Positions 18,001-24,913 of a stretch of 26,410 bases of DNA are shown here, in pieces (the stretch's first letter is position 1; each line of letters starts with the position of its first letter). The stretch is from a virus: IMG/VR virus record IMGVR_UViG_3300042887_003401, positions 1 to 26,410 of that record. The stretch is one strand, 5' to 3'. Both the position numbers and the translations under genes were made by a program. The notes under the pieces were generated by a model. It saw only the letters and a program-made list of their open reading frames with translations, ran no database searches and had not been told where the DNA came from.

Positions 18001-20318
18001 ATGAAAGTGTAAATCCATATGATCTTGCATCCTTTGTTGGTAATGTTACACTAACACCCGGTTCCGACGAATGGAAGGAAGTAACAAATACTACGGTGTA
18101 TGCCGCGCTCAATACTGCAAATTATGATACAGTAAAAGATACTGCAGTGTTGGGTACAATATGGAATGAATGGACTACAAATTGGACCGGTTCTACAGTC
18201 ACACGGAGTGCTCCGCATGTGGTAAGTGCTCCTGACGGTGTGATGCGTCAAGCTGTTATAACTACTGAAACAGGTAGACAATCAAGAGTTGGATTGCAAA
18301 CACAATTAAACTTTACCGATATTACACAAAATAATGGTGAACGAGTAGTTGATGTTACTTTTATTCCATTTATTCGTTCGCGTAAAGTTTATTTTAGCGC
18401 AACTGGGCTTAAGCCAAATACAAAGGTATATCCATTCTTTGACGGCATTGATATAAGTGCATACTCAATGCAATTGGATAGCATCGTTGATTATAAAAAT
18501 AGTGCTGAAGTAAAAACTTATAACGGTATCAGTCCAGCCAATACAGCGCTTTCAACAATTGGTATTGTCACTTCAGCGCTGATAACAAATGTTGCTGGTG
18601 AAATTAAAGGAGTGTTTCTTATTCCCAACAATGAAGTTTATAAGTTTAGGACTGGTTCACGCTCATTCCGTTTAGCTGATAGTTCGCGTAACCTACCTAG
18701 CGAAATCACGACATATGCAGATTCAAATTATGCTGCAAATGGATTAACTCAAACGAACGAAACACTAATAACAAGTACTCGTATTCCTCAATTATCTCAA
18801 ACAAGAGTTGACCAATCGGGAGCTGTTAGTAGAGTTACTAAAGTACAGTATGTAGATCCACTTGCGCAAAGTTTCATGATTGGTGACATTGAAACTGGTG
18901 CTTTTGTTACAAGCCTTGACCTGTATTTCCAAAGCACCAGCGCTACTTTGCCAGTCACCGTTGAAATTGTCACAGTTGAAAATGGTACGCCTACACAAAA
19001 AGTAGTACCATTCTCACAGGTATCGCTCAATCCTTATACAATTGACGGAAGCGGCGCATATACAACTACACGGGTTGTTCAAATCAGTCAAAATGGTAGC
19101 GCAGCTACACGATTCACGTTTAGCGATCCTGTGTATCTAAAAGCTGGAGCTGAATATGCAATTGTTGTAAAATCAAATGATCCTGCATACCGCATATATG
19201 TTGCGCGCGTCGGTGGAACTGACCTTGCTACATCTCAAAAGATTACAAAGAATGTATATGCTGGTGTTATGTTTATGAGTCAAAATGCTAGTACATGGAC
19301 TCCAGATCAAACACGAGACTTTAAGTTTGTGCTTAATCGCGCAGCGTTTGTTGGTTCAGGTTCACTGCAATTTAAACCGACATTCTCTACTGGTGTTGAA
19401 AGTGTAACAATTAGCGCGGGTGGTAGCGGCTTTACTCAAGCGGGAGCAAGCATGACTTTTGCTGCACCGTCAACTGTAAAACCGGGTGATATAGCTGCAA
19501 CAGGTGTGCCAACAGTTGATATATTAACAGGATCAATTGTCAGCGTAAGAGTGACCAACGCTGGCAACGGTTATGCATATAATGAAAGTCCGACGCTAAC
19601 ATTTGCTAACACAGGTACAACACCCGTGGCTCCAACGGCAACAGCTAACCTACTGAATGTTCCAGTTACTACATTCAATTTAGCTCAAGAGAATATAACT
19701 GTTGAAGGCACTGGTATAACCAACACACTTCGCCTTGATAATTTAACGCCAATCATAATTAGTCCTAATGAAAATTACGACTTAAAAACTGCTTTTTCGG
19801 TGGATCTTTCAACTGCACCAAACACAAGTATGACAACGGTGCTGTCAACTAGAAGTGATTATGTAAGTCCAGTGATTGATTTGGACCGTGTATCATTGCT
19901 TACTGTTAAGAATGAAATCAATGCATTGGCTGACAACGATACAACCGAAACGACAGCCGACAAAGGAGCTGCAACTTCTCGTTACGTAACAAAAACAGTA
20001 AATCTTAACAATCCAGCTGATCAGTTAAATATTTACATCAATGCAAATCGCCCAACCGCAGCTGCAAAAATTACACTATATGCAAAATTAGCATATGATG
20101 GCGCAAGTGCAACTCCGACAAGCTGGGTTAAGATATCACCAGTGAATGCAATTCCTGTGTCGAGCAACTCTGAAGAATACGCTGAAGCAGAATATACACT
20201 GTCAAGTCCAGCAAATGATTTTATTAGCTTTACCATTAAAATTGTGTTTTCATCGGACAACCTGTATGATGTTCCATCTATACGCGATTTCCGCGCTATT
20301 GCTACAACTGGTGTATGA
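15009..20318 (+). CDS. giant DUF4815-type virion structural protein (gp9/gp10 position)
   Basis: 1769 residues, the longest gene here. The N-terminus 'NIYRDDFTASNVDAKNYLRILFKAGYSVQVRELNQMQSILQNQINKFGLSVWKDGAAVIGG' and 'LAQRTYEESGSYTLNPFRAHIREL..NGSNYG' with 'GIDPSVAYVYGYRV' mark the DUF4815 family of aquatic T4-like structural proteins. A region about 1282-1455 (DPLAQSFMIGDIETGAFVTS onward, with 'FSDPVYLKAGAEYAIVVKS') is the repeat-type domain often found in their fibre-linked proteins. Residues about 1460-1553 carry two beta modules (TISAGGSGFTQAG; VRVTNAGNGYAYNESPTLTF). The C-terminus 'RDFRAIATT' is typical of the family. Placed after gp8, it corresponds to the T4 gp9/gp10 slot and probably links the wedge to fibres. 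The ATG shares its A with the gp8 stop. Confidence 0.78.
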   Translation: MPITTDNNIYRDDFTASNVDAKNYLRILFKAGYSVQVRELNQMQSILQNQINKFGLSVWKDGAAVIGGSCTYDQTIQYIDATVTGTNVSTAILASTNILPFNGLAASILGVKSLGVSGAYRIFLRYNNSATGGVVAAYSISNALSTNNALNVAVTATGYAAGIFLSKGVFFTKGSFVATDAQSVFFTLDTKDASVNGKAYLYVAETFVDYTTDASLTDNANGTPNYNAPGADRYAVDLTLTFEADGSAANTSDKISLLTVVNSVPAVAMRDRYSDLDRQLAQRTYEESGSYTLNPFRAHIRELYNNGSNYGRYVSSELDKAGYSISAGDLPASIADAQTRYSLGIDPSVAYVYGYRVAPLDKNELNAPKARTLSPLTPANTYANIGNYVIGSFESGSYLPIITEISSTYRVGLTKTYDGSLTSTVTSISLPNTTGITVGMTMYGSTSGPMTTGVVITSVGANTIGFTSTAITITNNEVLNFVAGTTKIKAVEVEGASTYRLYLYDTIITATGGFNLTDITRVWNTGSTAVKFTVATGGALAFASNDTAVFKLPFDAVSRLTNIQYNILHTSSPVPSPNTSVTQITVDCSGGRVFSDTSPGGIIFFVNGVRKTDFTTSEQPGQVLTLSWTSGALTGANYTVIAPVTVGILSEGGAGTITKTLTADNQTMTATNAQTVFTLSKAEVFALTKITIGTAPVFVPPLTDWVISDDGQRDNYFTNVKVKYIGKKNLDGLSIKFEYTYFLRSSYTTVCAAVNSYLPNSTNQTLGLTYSTIPSYKGVRLADCIDFRPVILTGSTGVVDVLNPYSSISAAAQFYLPRIDKVCVDYNGNFEITQGNAELNPRVPETPPKSMALYTLAVPAYTHNATDIVSTYIDNRRYTMRDIGGLESRIKNIEYYTTLSLLEKSANDKPIFDSTGSRFKNGILVDSFYNNNTANIGSEAYAASIDITKGILYPQYSSRRFDFKKVDNTLSSIKINSNTATLAYSETPLISQSYATEYESVNPYDLASFVGNVTLTPGSDEWKEVTNTTVYAALNTANYDTVKDTAVLGTIWNEWTTNWTGSTVTRSAPHVVSAPDGVMRQAVITTETGRQSRVGLQTQLNFTDITQNNGERVVDVTFIPFIRSRKVYFSATGLKPNTKVYPFFDGIDISAYSMQLDSIVDYKNSAEVKTYNGISPANTALSTIGIVTSALITNVAGEIKGVFLIPNNEVYKFRTGSRSFRLADSSRNLPSEITTYADSNYAANGLTQTNETLITSTRIPQLSQTRVDQSGAVSRVTKVQYVDPLAQSFMIGDIETGAFVTSLDLYFQSTSATLPVTVEIVTVENGTPTQKVVPFSQVSLNPYTIDGSGAYTTTRVVQISQNGSAATRFTFSDPVYLKAGAEYAIVVKSNDPAYRIYVARVGGTDLATSQKITKNVYAGVMFMSQNASTWTPDQTRDFKFVLNRAAFVGSGSLQFKPTFSTGVESVTISAGGSGFTQAGASMTFAAPSTVKPGDIAATGVPTVDILTGSIVSVRVTNAGNGYAYNESPTLTFANTGTTPVAPTATANLLNVPVTTFNLAQENITVEGTGITNTLRLDNLTPIIISPNENYDLKTAFSVDLSTAPNTSMTTVLSTRSDYVSPVIDLDRVSLLTVKNEINALADNDTTETTADKGAATSRYVTKTVNLNNPADQLNIYINANRPTAAAKITLYAKLAYDGASATPTSWVKISPVNAIPVSSNSEEYAEAEYTLSSPANDFISFTIKIVFSSDNLYDVPSIRDFRAIATTGV

Positions 20319-20542
20319 AGATAAAAGTAAAAGATAGTACGGCATTAGAGCGCGATGTAGGTAGCAATGCTATCATCAATGTTGATGGCTCTGCATATGC
20401 GGCTGTGCTTGCTAAGCGTAAAGCAACTGCTGAAGCACGAATTAAGGTAAATGCTCTTGAAGAAGAAGTATCACATCTTAAAGAATCACAACGCCAATTG
20501 CAAGAAACTGTAAATAAACTAATAAGTCTCCTAGATAAATAA
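20315..20542 (+). CDS. small coiled-coil virion-associated protein
   Basis: 75 residues. The first half has 'KDSTALERDVGSNAIINVDGSAYAAVLAKRKA', a pattern (RD..S.AIIN.D...Y) seen in small conserved proteins beside fibre genes of T4-like phages. The second half (about 43-75) is a predictable coiled coil, with heptad-spaced Leu/Val in 'ALEEEVSHLKESQRQLQETV' and 'NKLISLLDK'. It probably oligomerises with, or caps, a fibre or baseplate component; no enzymatic motif is present. It starts within the stop of the giant protein (ATGA overlap at 20315-20318), so it is likely translated by coupling. It ends 5 nt before the fibre gene. Confidence 0.65.
   Translation: MKIKVKDSTALERDVGSNAIINVDGSAYAAVLAKRKATAEARIKVNALEEEVSHLKESQRQLQETVNKLISLLDK
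20534..20541 (+). promoter_or_regulatory. possible late promoter variant GATAAATA
   Basis: One mismatch from TATAAATA, overlapping the end of the coiled-coil gene and 6 nt before the fibre ATG at 20548. It fits the NATAAATA form described in T4-like cyanophages. The predicted +1 falls 1 nt before the start codon. Confidence 0.35.
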
Positions 20543-20547
20543 CAACA

Positions 20548-21915
20548 ATGGAATCTTCTGAATACAATCTATTTTCAAGCATCTCAACCAACGGTGTTAC
20601 TGTTGCCGATACATTCAACACGTGGCGCAAAAGCACAAATGGTATTATTCAAAAACTTACCGTTGAAGCTGGCAGTCCTACATGGGATACCTCTGGAAAA
20701 TTAGTCATTGGTAGTATTGTAGCTGACACTGGTAGTGCTATAGTTGATGTAGGAGTAGCAAGCACTGGAAGCCGTGCCGCAATCTTAAATCTAGGGAGTG
20801 CTTCAAATGTTAATAGCGTTGTAATTAATCGTGCTAGCGGAACAAACGGAAGCTTTAGCGTTACAAATAATGGAACGGGATTGTTTAGCTTAAGCCAAGA
20901 CGGTGCGGGTGCTATAAGCATATTGACAAGTGCAACCGAAAGAGTGCGAATATTGTCTGGCGGAAATGTTGGCATAGGCACCGCTACACCTGATTCATTG
21001 CTACATGTAAATGGTGGTAATTTTAAAGTTAGCGGAACAATCACAAGCGGAGCAATTAGTAGCAGCGGCACCATTGGTGGAACTAATATCACTGCATCAG
21101 GATTTCTTAATGCCGCTACACTTGGAATAGGAAACAGCAACACGGCATTTACTGTTAGTGCTCTTGGTGCTATTGTAGGAACGGCACTAAATGCTGGTGC
21201 TGGAGCAATTTCTACAACAGGTGCATTAAATGCTGGCACACTTAATGTTGGCACAGTACCGCAATTTACTGTTAGTGCTCTTGGTGCTATTGTAGGAACG
21301 GCACTAAATGCTGGTGCTGGAGCAATTGTTACAACCGGTGCAATATCAGGTGGTGGTTTAAAATCTACAAAAAATTCACAAACTGGATATGGTGATGCAG
21401 CTTTAATTAGTGAAAGTGCAAGCGGAGATGCTGGCATAACATTGCATTGTTTCGGAGCAAATGCGGTGTATCTCAAATGCGCACGAGACGCTATAAGCGG
21501 TTATGCAGCTGGCAGTTTACATATAATAACTCATGTTGGAACCACATCGTATGCTAATATTATAGTTAATCAACTTGATGCAAAAGGCGACATCGTTGCT
21601 TATAGTACATCCGACCGCAAGTATAAAGACAACATAGTAAACATTACAAATCCATTGGACAAAGTGTCTCGTATAAATGGTGTGTCCTTTGACTGGAATA
21701 ACCAACAGTCTGCATTCTCTGGTCATGACATTGGTGTAATTGCTCAAGAAGTTGAAGCTGTATTGCCTGAGATTGTAGCTACGCGCGAAGATGGAAGTAA
21801 GGCTGTTAAGTATGATAGGATTGTAGCACTTCTCATTGAATGCGTTAAAGAACTTAAGGTTAGCAACGAGCAGTTGCATGCTGAAGTAGACGCATTAAAA
21901 CTTCTTGTTAAATGA
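20548..21915 (+). CDS. tail fibre/spike protein with C-terminal S74 self-cleaving chaperone
   Basis: 455 residues. The N-terminal 'NLFSSISTNGVTVADTFNTWRKSTNGI' is an attachment-type region. Residues about 60-340 are repetitive beta-rich fibre shaft, including 'RVRILSGGNVGIGTATPDSLLHVNG', a motif common just before S74 domains, and a 39-residue in-frame repeat (FTVSALGAIVGTALNAGAGAI, twice). Residues 355-455 are a peptidase S74 intramolecular chaperone: 'SDRKYKDNIVNI', 'VSFDWNN', 'HDIGVIAQEVEAVLPEIV', 'KAVKYDRIVALLIECVKEL' and a terminal coiled coil. Ser355 and Lys360 match the cleavage dyad, so the chaperone should trimerise, fold the shaft and release itself by cutting before Ser355. It likely recognises the host. 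Start is 5 nt after the upstream stop. Confidence 0.87.
   Translation: MESSEYNLFSSISTNGVTVADTFNTWRKSTNGIIQKLTVEAGSPTWDTSGKLVIGSIVADTGSAIVDVGVASTGSRAAILNLGSASNVNSVVINRASGTNGSFSVTNNGTGLFSLSQDGAGAISILTSATERVRILSGGNVGIGTATPDSLLHVNGGNFKVSGTITSGAISSSGTIGGTNITASGFLNAATLGIGNSNTAFTVSALGAIVGTALNAGAGAISTTGALNAGTLNVGTVPQFTVSALGAIVGTALNAGAGAIVTTGAISGGGLKSTKNSQTGYGDAALISESASGDAGITLHCFGANAVYLKCARDAISGYAAGSLHIITHVGTTSYANIIVNQLDAKGDIVAYSTSDRKYKDNIVNITNPLDKVSRINGVSFDWNNQQSAFSGHDIGVIAQEVEAVLPEIVATREDGSKAVKYDRIVALLIECVKELKVSNEQLHAEVDALKLLVK
21147..21210 (+). repeat. 64-bp perfect direct repeat, copy 1
   Basis: Read by eye, 21147-21210 is identical to 21264-21327. The offset of 117 bp (39 codons) keeps the frame. 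It lies in the fibre shaft. Confidence 0.9.
21264..21327 (+). repeat. 64-bp perfect direct repeat, copy 2
   Basis: Second copy of the in-frame shaft repeat; similarity fades after the shared gcaatt at the right end (first copy continues tctac, second gttac). Confidence 0.9.
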
Positions 21916-21927
21916 TACCTTTAATAT

Positions 21928-22482
21928 ATGTCAAAACTTCAATCATCGGGTTTAATATCTTTAGGCAACCTTGCCGACGAATATATAGTATCAAAATCTA
22001 ATGTCAGCTTCAATGCATTTCATAAAGTAGCTCCTGGTACAAGCTTAGGACCAGTAAATGGTGTAGTTAAAAGTATAGCAAATAATGCTGCTGTTCCTGC
22101 AAGTGGGCAAATACGGTTAAGTAATTTTTATGGGTCTGGCTGGTATTACAAAAGAGTTTATTTTCTGTTAACATCCGCAACGGTATTAAGTTCAACCGCT
22201 GGTACATATAACAGTAACGGTACAATTAGAGTTTATGTTGATGGCTCAAGTTCTAATTATACCGTAAGCGTAACAGGCCGAGCTGGTCAAACATTATCTC
22301 AAAACGGATTTGACGGCTCAGTATACGCACAATTTGATGGATTGGCTGGAGATGTGGCATATACAATAACCGTAACAGATAATCTTTTCGGGACAACTTA
22401 TACCTTTACCGCAAACATTTCAAAAGGCGGCACTAGCACCGTAACTGGCTATGCCACAACAACATGGCATAATGTCGGATAA
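21928..22482 (+). CDS. small tail/adhesin-like structural protein
   Basis: 184 residues. The N-terminal 72 residues follow a pattern found at the start of many phage tail or fibre-tip proteins: 'LQSSGLISLGNLADEY...SNVSFNAF' and, later, 'VPASGQIRLSNFYGSGW' (general form SG.ISL..L, then SG.I.LS.FYG). The remaining 110 residues are a Ser/Thr/Gly-rich beta domain with 'GTIRVYVDGSSSNYTVSVTGRAG' and 'DVAYTITVTDNLFGTTYTFT', Ig-like in appearance. There is no signal peptide or membrane segment. Following directly on the fibre (12-nt gap), it could be a fibre-tip adhesin or baseplate decoration. It is the last gene with the base composition of the structural region. Function is inferred from pattern and position only. 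Confidence 0.6.
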   Translation: MSKLQSSGLISLGNLADEYIVSKSNVSFNAFHKVAPGTSLGPVNGVVKSIANNAAVPASGQIRLSNFYGSGWYYKRVYFLLTSATVLSSTAGTYNSNGTIRVYVDGSSSNYTVSVTGRAGQTLSQNGFDGSVYAQFDGLAGDVAYTITVTDNLFGTTYTFTANISKGGTSTVTGYATTTWHNVG

Positions 22483-22494
22483 ATTAAAAAGAGT

Positions 22495-23211
22495 ATGAAT
22501 ACACCATTTTTAGAAATTTTCAAAAAAGATATATGTAATGGGCCTGTGTGTATTACTTATAAAGAACGAGAAGATGTTGTATATACTAAGTTTTTTTACA
22601 AAGTAGAAGATGTAGATTTTTATGATACAACTAATGATGTTTTTCATCTTGTTTCACATATAGATAATAAAACAAAAACCATTAAAGGTTGTGATATTAT
22701 CAAGTTTGAATCGCTAAAAGAAGATGACACTTTTGATGTTAAAAAATATTTCTTAGATAAAGCAGAAAAAATAAAAGCAGATTATAAAGAAATATTAAAT
22801 TTTGATTATTCCGATTCATTTAATAATTTTAATGATTACTTTTTTAATGAAAACGTAAGTTTAAATGATCTTAAGATGGTGTGTATGCTTGGCTTACCAT
22901 CATTTGATAGTCTTGAAAGTGGCGGTGAAGATACCTTGATTAGAATAAAAGAAGTATGGAAAGCTCAAATTGAATTGCATAAAGTTGAAATTTTAAAATA
23001 TCTTAAAAGTGAAATTGATTTGCCTGATTCTTCATATGATGCAGATACAGTTAAAGAAATTATGAATTTGATCACAGAATTTAATCCTTCATCAACATTA
23101 AATTCTATAAAGTCCAAAGAAGAATTGTTTGAATATTGGCCTAGTATACTATTACCTGCGCCAGATTTTATAAATGAAATACATACATTATATGCAACAC
23201 GCAACATATAA
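22495..23211 (+). CDS. hypothetical protein, first gene of AT-rich cassette
   Basis: 238 residues, not recognised. The sequence is acidic and Lys/Asp/Asn-rich. The N-terminal half looks beta-rich ('GPVCITYKEREDVVYTKFFY', 'DVFHLVSHIDNKTKTIKGCD'), the rest mostly helical ('KAEKIKADYKEILNFDY', 'RIKEVWKAQIELHKVEILKYL'). No signal peptide, membrane helix or catalytic motif was found. Base composition falls sharply compared with the fibre genes (9 G/C of 60 at 22741-22800, hand-counted). The start has one of the few purine-rich leaders here (aaaaagag ending 3 nt before the ATG). It stands between the adhesin-like gene and the sialyltransferase-like gene, so it could belong to either the tail or the cassette. 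Confidence 0.7.
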   Translation: MNTPFLEIFKKDICNGPVCITYKEREDVVYTKFFYKVEDVDFYDTTNDVFHLVSHIDNKTKTIKGCDIIKFESLKEDDTFDVKKYFLDKAEKIKADYKEILNFDYSDSFNNFNDYFFNENVSLNDLKMVCMLGLPSFDSLESGGEDTLIRIKEVWKAQIELHKVEILKYLKSEIDLPDSSYDADTVKEIMNLITEFNPSSTLNSIKSKEELFEYWPSILLPAPDFINEIHTLYATRNI

Positions 23212-23237
23212 TGAAAATCTCATTTATTAATTTTCAT
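23211..23237 (+). other. small inverted repeat overlapping a start codon
   Basis: Arms atgaaaat (23211-23218) and attttcat (23230-23237) are perfectly complementary with an 11-base loop. The right arm covers the first two bases of the ATG at 23236. The stem is AT-rich and weak; a role in start-site masking is only a possibility. Confidence 0.35.
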
Positions 23238-23943
23238 GTTAAAAAAAATATGTATCATAGGTAATGGTGTAGGTTCTATTAGAAAAGAAAACGGAAAATT
23301 TGTTGATTCATGCGATGAAGTAGTAAGAATCAAAAATTTTGAAACACGAGGATTTGAAAAATATATTGGAAGTAAAACAACAATATATTCAAGTAAATGG
23401 TTTGCATGGTTTGATCGTAAGATTCGCAATAAGCCATTAAAATTTACTTTTTTAGATGAAGTTCATACATTAATGTTTATGTTTCCAAATGAATTCATTA
23501 AAGAAGATCCTAATAATAACTTTAATGCATACACTCTTTTATACAAACAGCTTCAGCTTAAAAATGAATTGCCTCCAATACCCAATAAAAATTGGAAAGG
23601 TCATATTGAATGTTTAAATATGTTTGGTGTTGAAAAAAAGAAAGCTATACACTTTTCTTTAAATGATGTTGAACAATTATGCATAAACATATTAAAAATA
23701 CATAATAAAAACTATGTTCGATCTTTAAAAAAAATTATAGAGCCAACGTGCGGGATACGCACTGTTTTTAAAATTTTACAAATCTATCCAGATGCAGAAA
23801 TATTTTTAACAGGATTTGATTGTTTTCAAAGCGGCTGGTATTGGGATCAAAGTCATAAAATCAAAGCTGTTCATTATTATTTAGACGAATTGCTTTATTT
23901 TGGCCAACTCAAAAAAATGGAAAATGTTACTTTTTTAGATTAA
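23236..23943 (+). CDS. sialyltransferase-like glycosyltransferase (GT29-type)
   Basis: 235 residues with all the landmarks of sialyltransferase-like (GT29) enzymes. The N-terminal 'CIIGNGVGSIRKENGKFVDS' with 'CDEVVRIKNFETRGFEKYIGSKTTIY' corresponds to sialylmotif L (GNG.S...G..ID..D.V.R.N......D.G.KT). 'EPTCGIRTVFKILQIYPDAE' plus 'IFLTGFDCF' (residues 169-197; GFD at 193-195) corresponds to motif S. 'HYYLDE' (His213-Glu218) gives the H-x4-E of motif VS. Known members transfer sialic acid from CMP-sugar to a glycan; bacterial and viral relatives may use other donors. No signal peptide or anchor is seen, so it should act in the cytoplasm of the infected cell. It is AT-rich; its stop overlaps the next ATG as TAATG, so the two are likely co-translated. 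Confidence 0.75.
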   Translation: MLKKICIIGNGVGSIRKENGKFVDSCDEVVRIKNFETRGFEKYIGSKTTIYSSKWFAWFDRKIRNKPLKFTFLDEVHTLMFMFPNEFIKEDPNNNFNAYTLLYKQLQLKNELPPIPNKNWKGHIECLNMFGVEKKKAIHFSLNDVEQLCINILKIHNKNYVRSLKKIIEPTCGIRTVFKILQIYPDAEIFLTGFDCFQSGWYWDQSHKIKAVHYYLDELLYFGQLKKMENVTFLD

Positions 23944-24893
23944 TGCTAAGTACTATTTTAAACAAAAGCATTGCATTTTTGTGTGATGAATCTCTACCAA
24001 ATTATTTAGATAACCCTCAAAGATATGACTACTTAAAAGGTAAGCATAGCGCAACCGGTTACTATTATTGGATATTAAAAAATTTTGGTTTTCATAATGT
24101 ATCGTTAGTATCAGCTGATGATTGTTTAGATCATTATGATGCTGTGGTATTTCATTATGATAATCATGATTGCATAGACATCAACAAAAAGTATAAGACG
24201 CTTCAAATCGTTACCGACCGCCCACAATTACCAGGAGTTGACTTGTATGCAGCATGCAATTTGTCTTCATTCAAACCCATTCTGAATCTAGACATAATAA
24301 AAAGCACTGGAATTGGTCTTAAACATGTTTTGTGTGGTCCGCTAACATACATACATTATCCAATGGCATTAAATTACACCAAATGTAAAGCAAGTTGGCC
24401 ACCCAAAGTTTTTCATTATACTGGAAGAAAGACCACACTTATAGATGAAATATACAGTGATTCCTTTGTAGATCACATGAAAAACAAAGGAGTGAATTTG
24501 CGATTTGATTTTGAAAATGATCATAACTCTGGAGATGAAGATGTTTATTTTTGTGTGCGCAAGAGAACTACTTATTTTTCATTGAAAAGCAAAGGTAATA
24601 ATGTAGATACAAAATTAGGTCAAAAGACAGCTAACCGATTGTATCAAGCATGGAAAATGGGTACGCCTCTCATTATAAATGGGAATAGCGCAATGGGTTC
24701 TATATACAAAAACGAAAACGACTTCCTATTAGCTGATAATGTAGAACAGTTTGAATATCAATGTTTAAGATTATTGCATCATAAAGAGTTGTTTGATGCT
24801 ATGATTGCTAATGGAAATATAAGAAAAGACGAACATACAAACAGTCAAATTGTAAAACAATTCATTGAAGCTTTTCAAATACTTTTTAAATGA
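23943..24893 (+). CDS. GT-B-like glycosyltransferase (probable)
   Basis: 316 residues. The C-terminal third has the nucleotide-sugar-binding style of GT-B enzymes: 'KTANRLYQAWKMGTPLIINGNSAMGSIYKNENDFLLADNVEQFEYQCLRLLHHKELFDAMIANG', where a Thr/Ala-helix, 'A..MGTP.I', an acidic/Phe segment and a following helix are arranged as in GT1/GT4-like proteins. The N-terminal half has short Rossmann-like strands ('SIAFLCDE', 'DAVVFHYDNHDC', 'TLQIVTDRP') and 'GYYYWILKNFGFHNVSLVS'. The motif 'VYFCVRKRTTYFSLKSKGNN' with 'DTKLGQKTANRL' recalls glycosyltransferases that read a short peptide or glycan acceptor. No donor or acceptor can be named. It overlaps the upstream gene by one base and is followed by a 20-nt gap. 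Confidence 0.6.
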   Translation: MLSTILNKSIAFLCDESLPNYLDNPQRYDYLKGKHSATGYYYWILKNFGFHNVSLVSADDCLDHYDAVVFHYDNHDCIDINKKYKTLQIVTDRPQLPGVDLYAACNLSSFKPILNLDIIKSTGIGLKHVLCGPLTYIHYPMALNYTKCKASWPPKVFHYTGRKTTLIDEIYSDSFVDHMKNKGVNLRFDFENDHNSGDEDVYFCVRKRTTYFSLKSKGNNVDTKLGQKTANRLYQAWKMGTPLIINGNSAMGSIYKNENDFLLADNVEQFEYQCLRLLHHKELFDAMIANGNIRKDEHTNSQIVKQFIEAFQILFK

Positions 24894-24913
24894 AACGGAA
24901 TATATAATATAAT

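Noticed and set aside
20649-21476. 275-codon open frame on the minus strand opposite the fibre
   Set aside because: Low-complexity Pro/Ala/Val translation caused by the repetitive fibre sequence; the plus frame carries the S74 domain and shaft motifs.
22483-23235. A rho-independent terminator closing the structural operon
   Set aside because: The gaps of 12 and 24 nt hold no GC-rich hairpin followed by a T run; the only stem (23211-23237) is AT-only apart from one G/C pair.
24903-24913. Two overlapping TATAAT hexamers before the radical SAM gene as a sigma70-type promoter
   Set aside because: No convincing -35 box at 16-18 bp, and transcription would start inside the gene; simple AT richness explains them.
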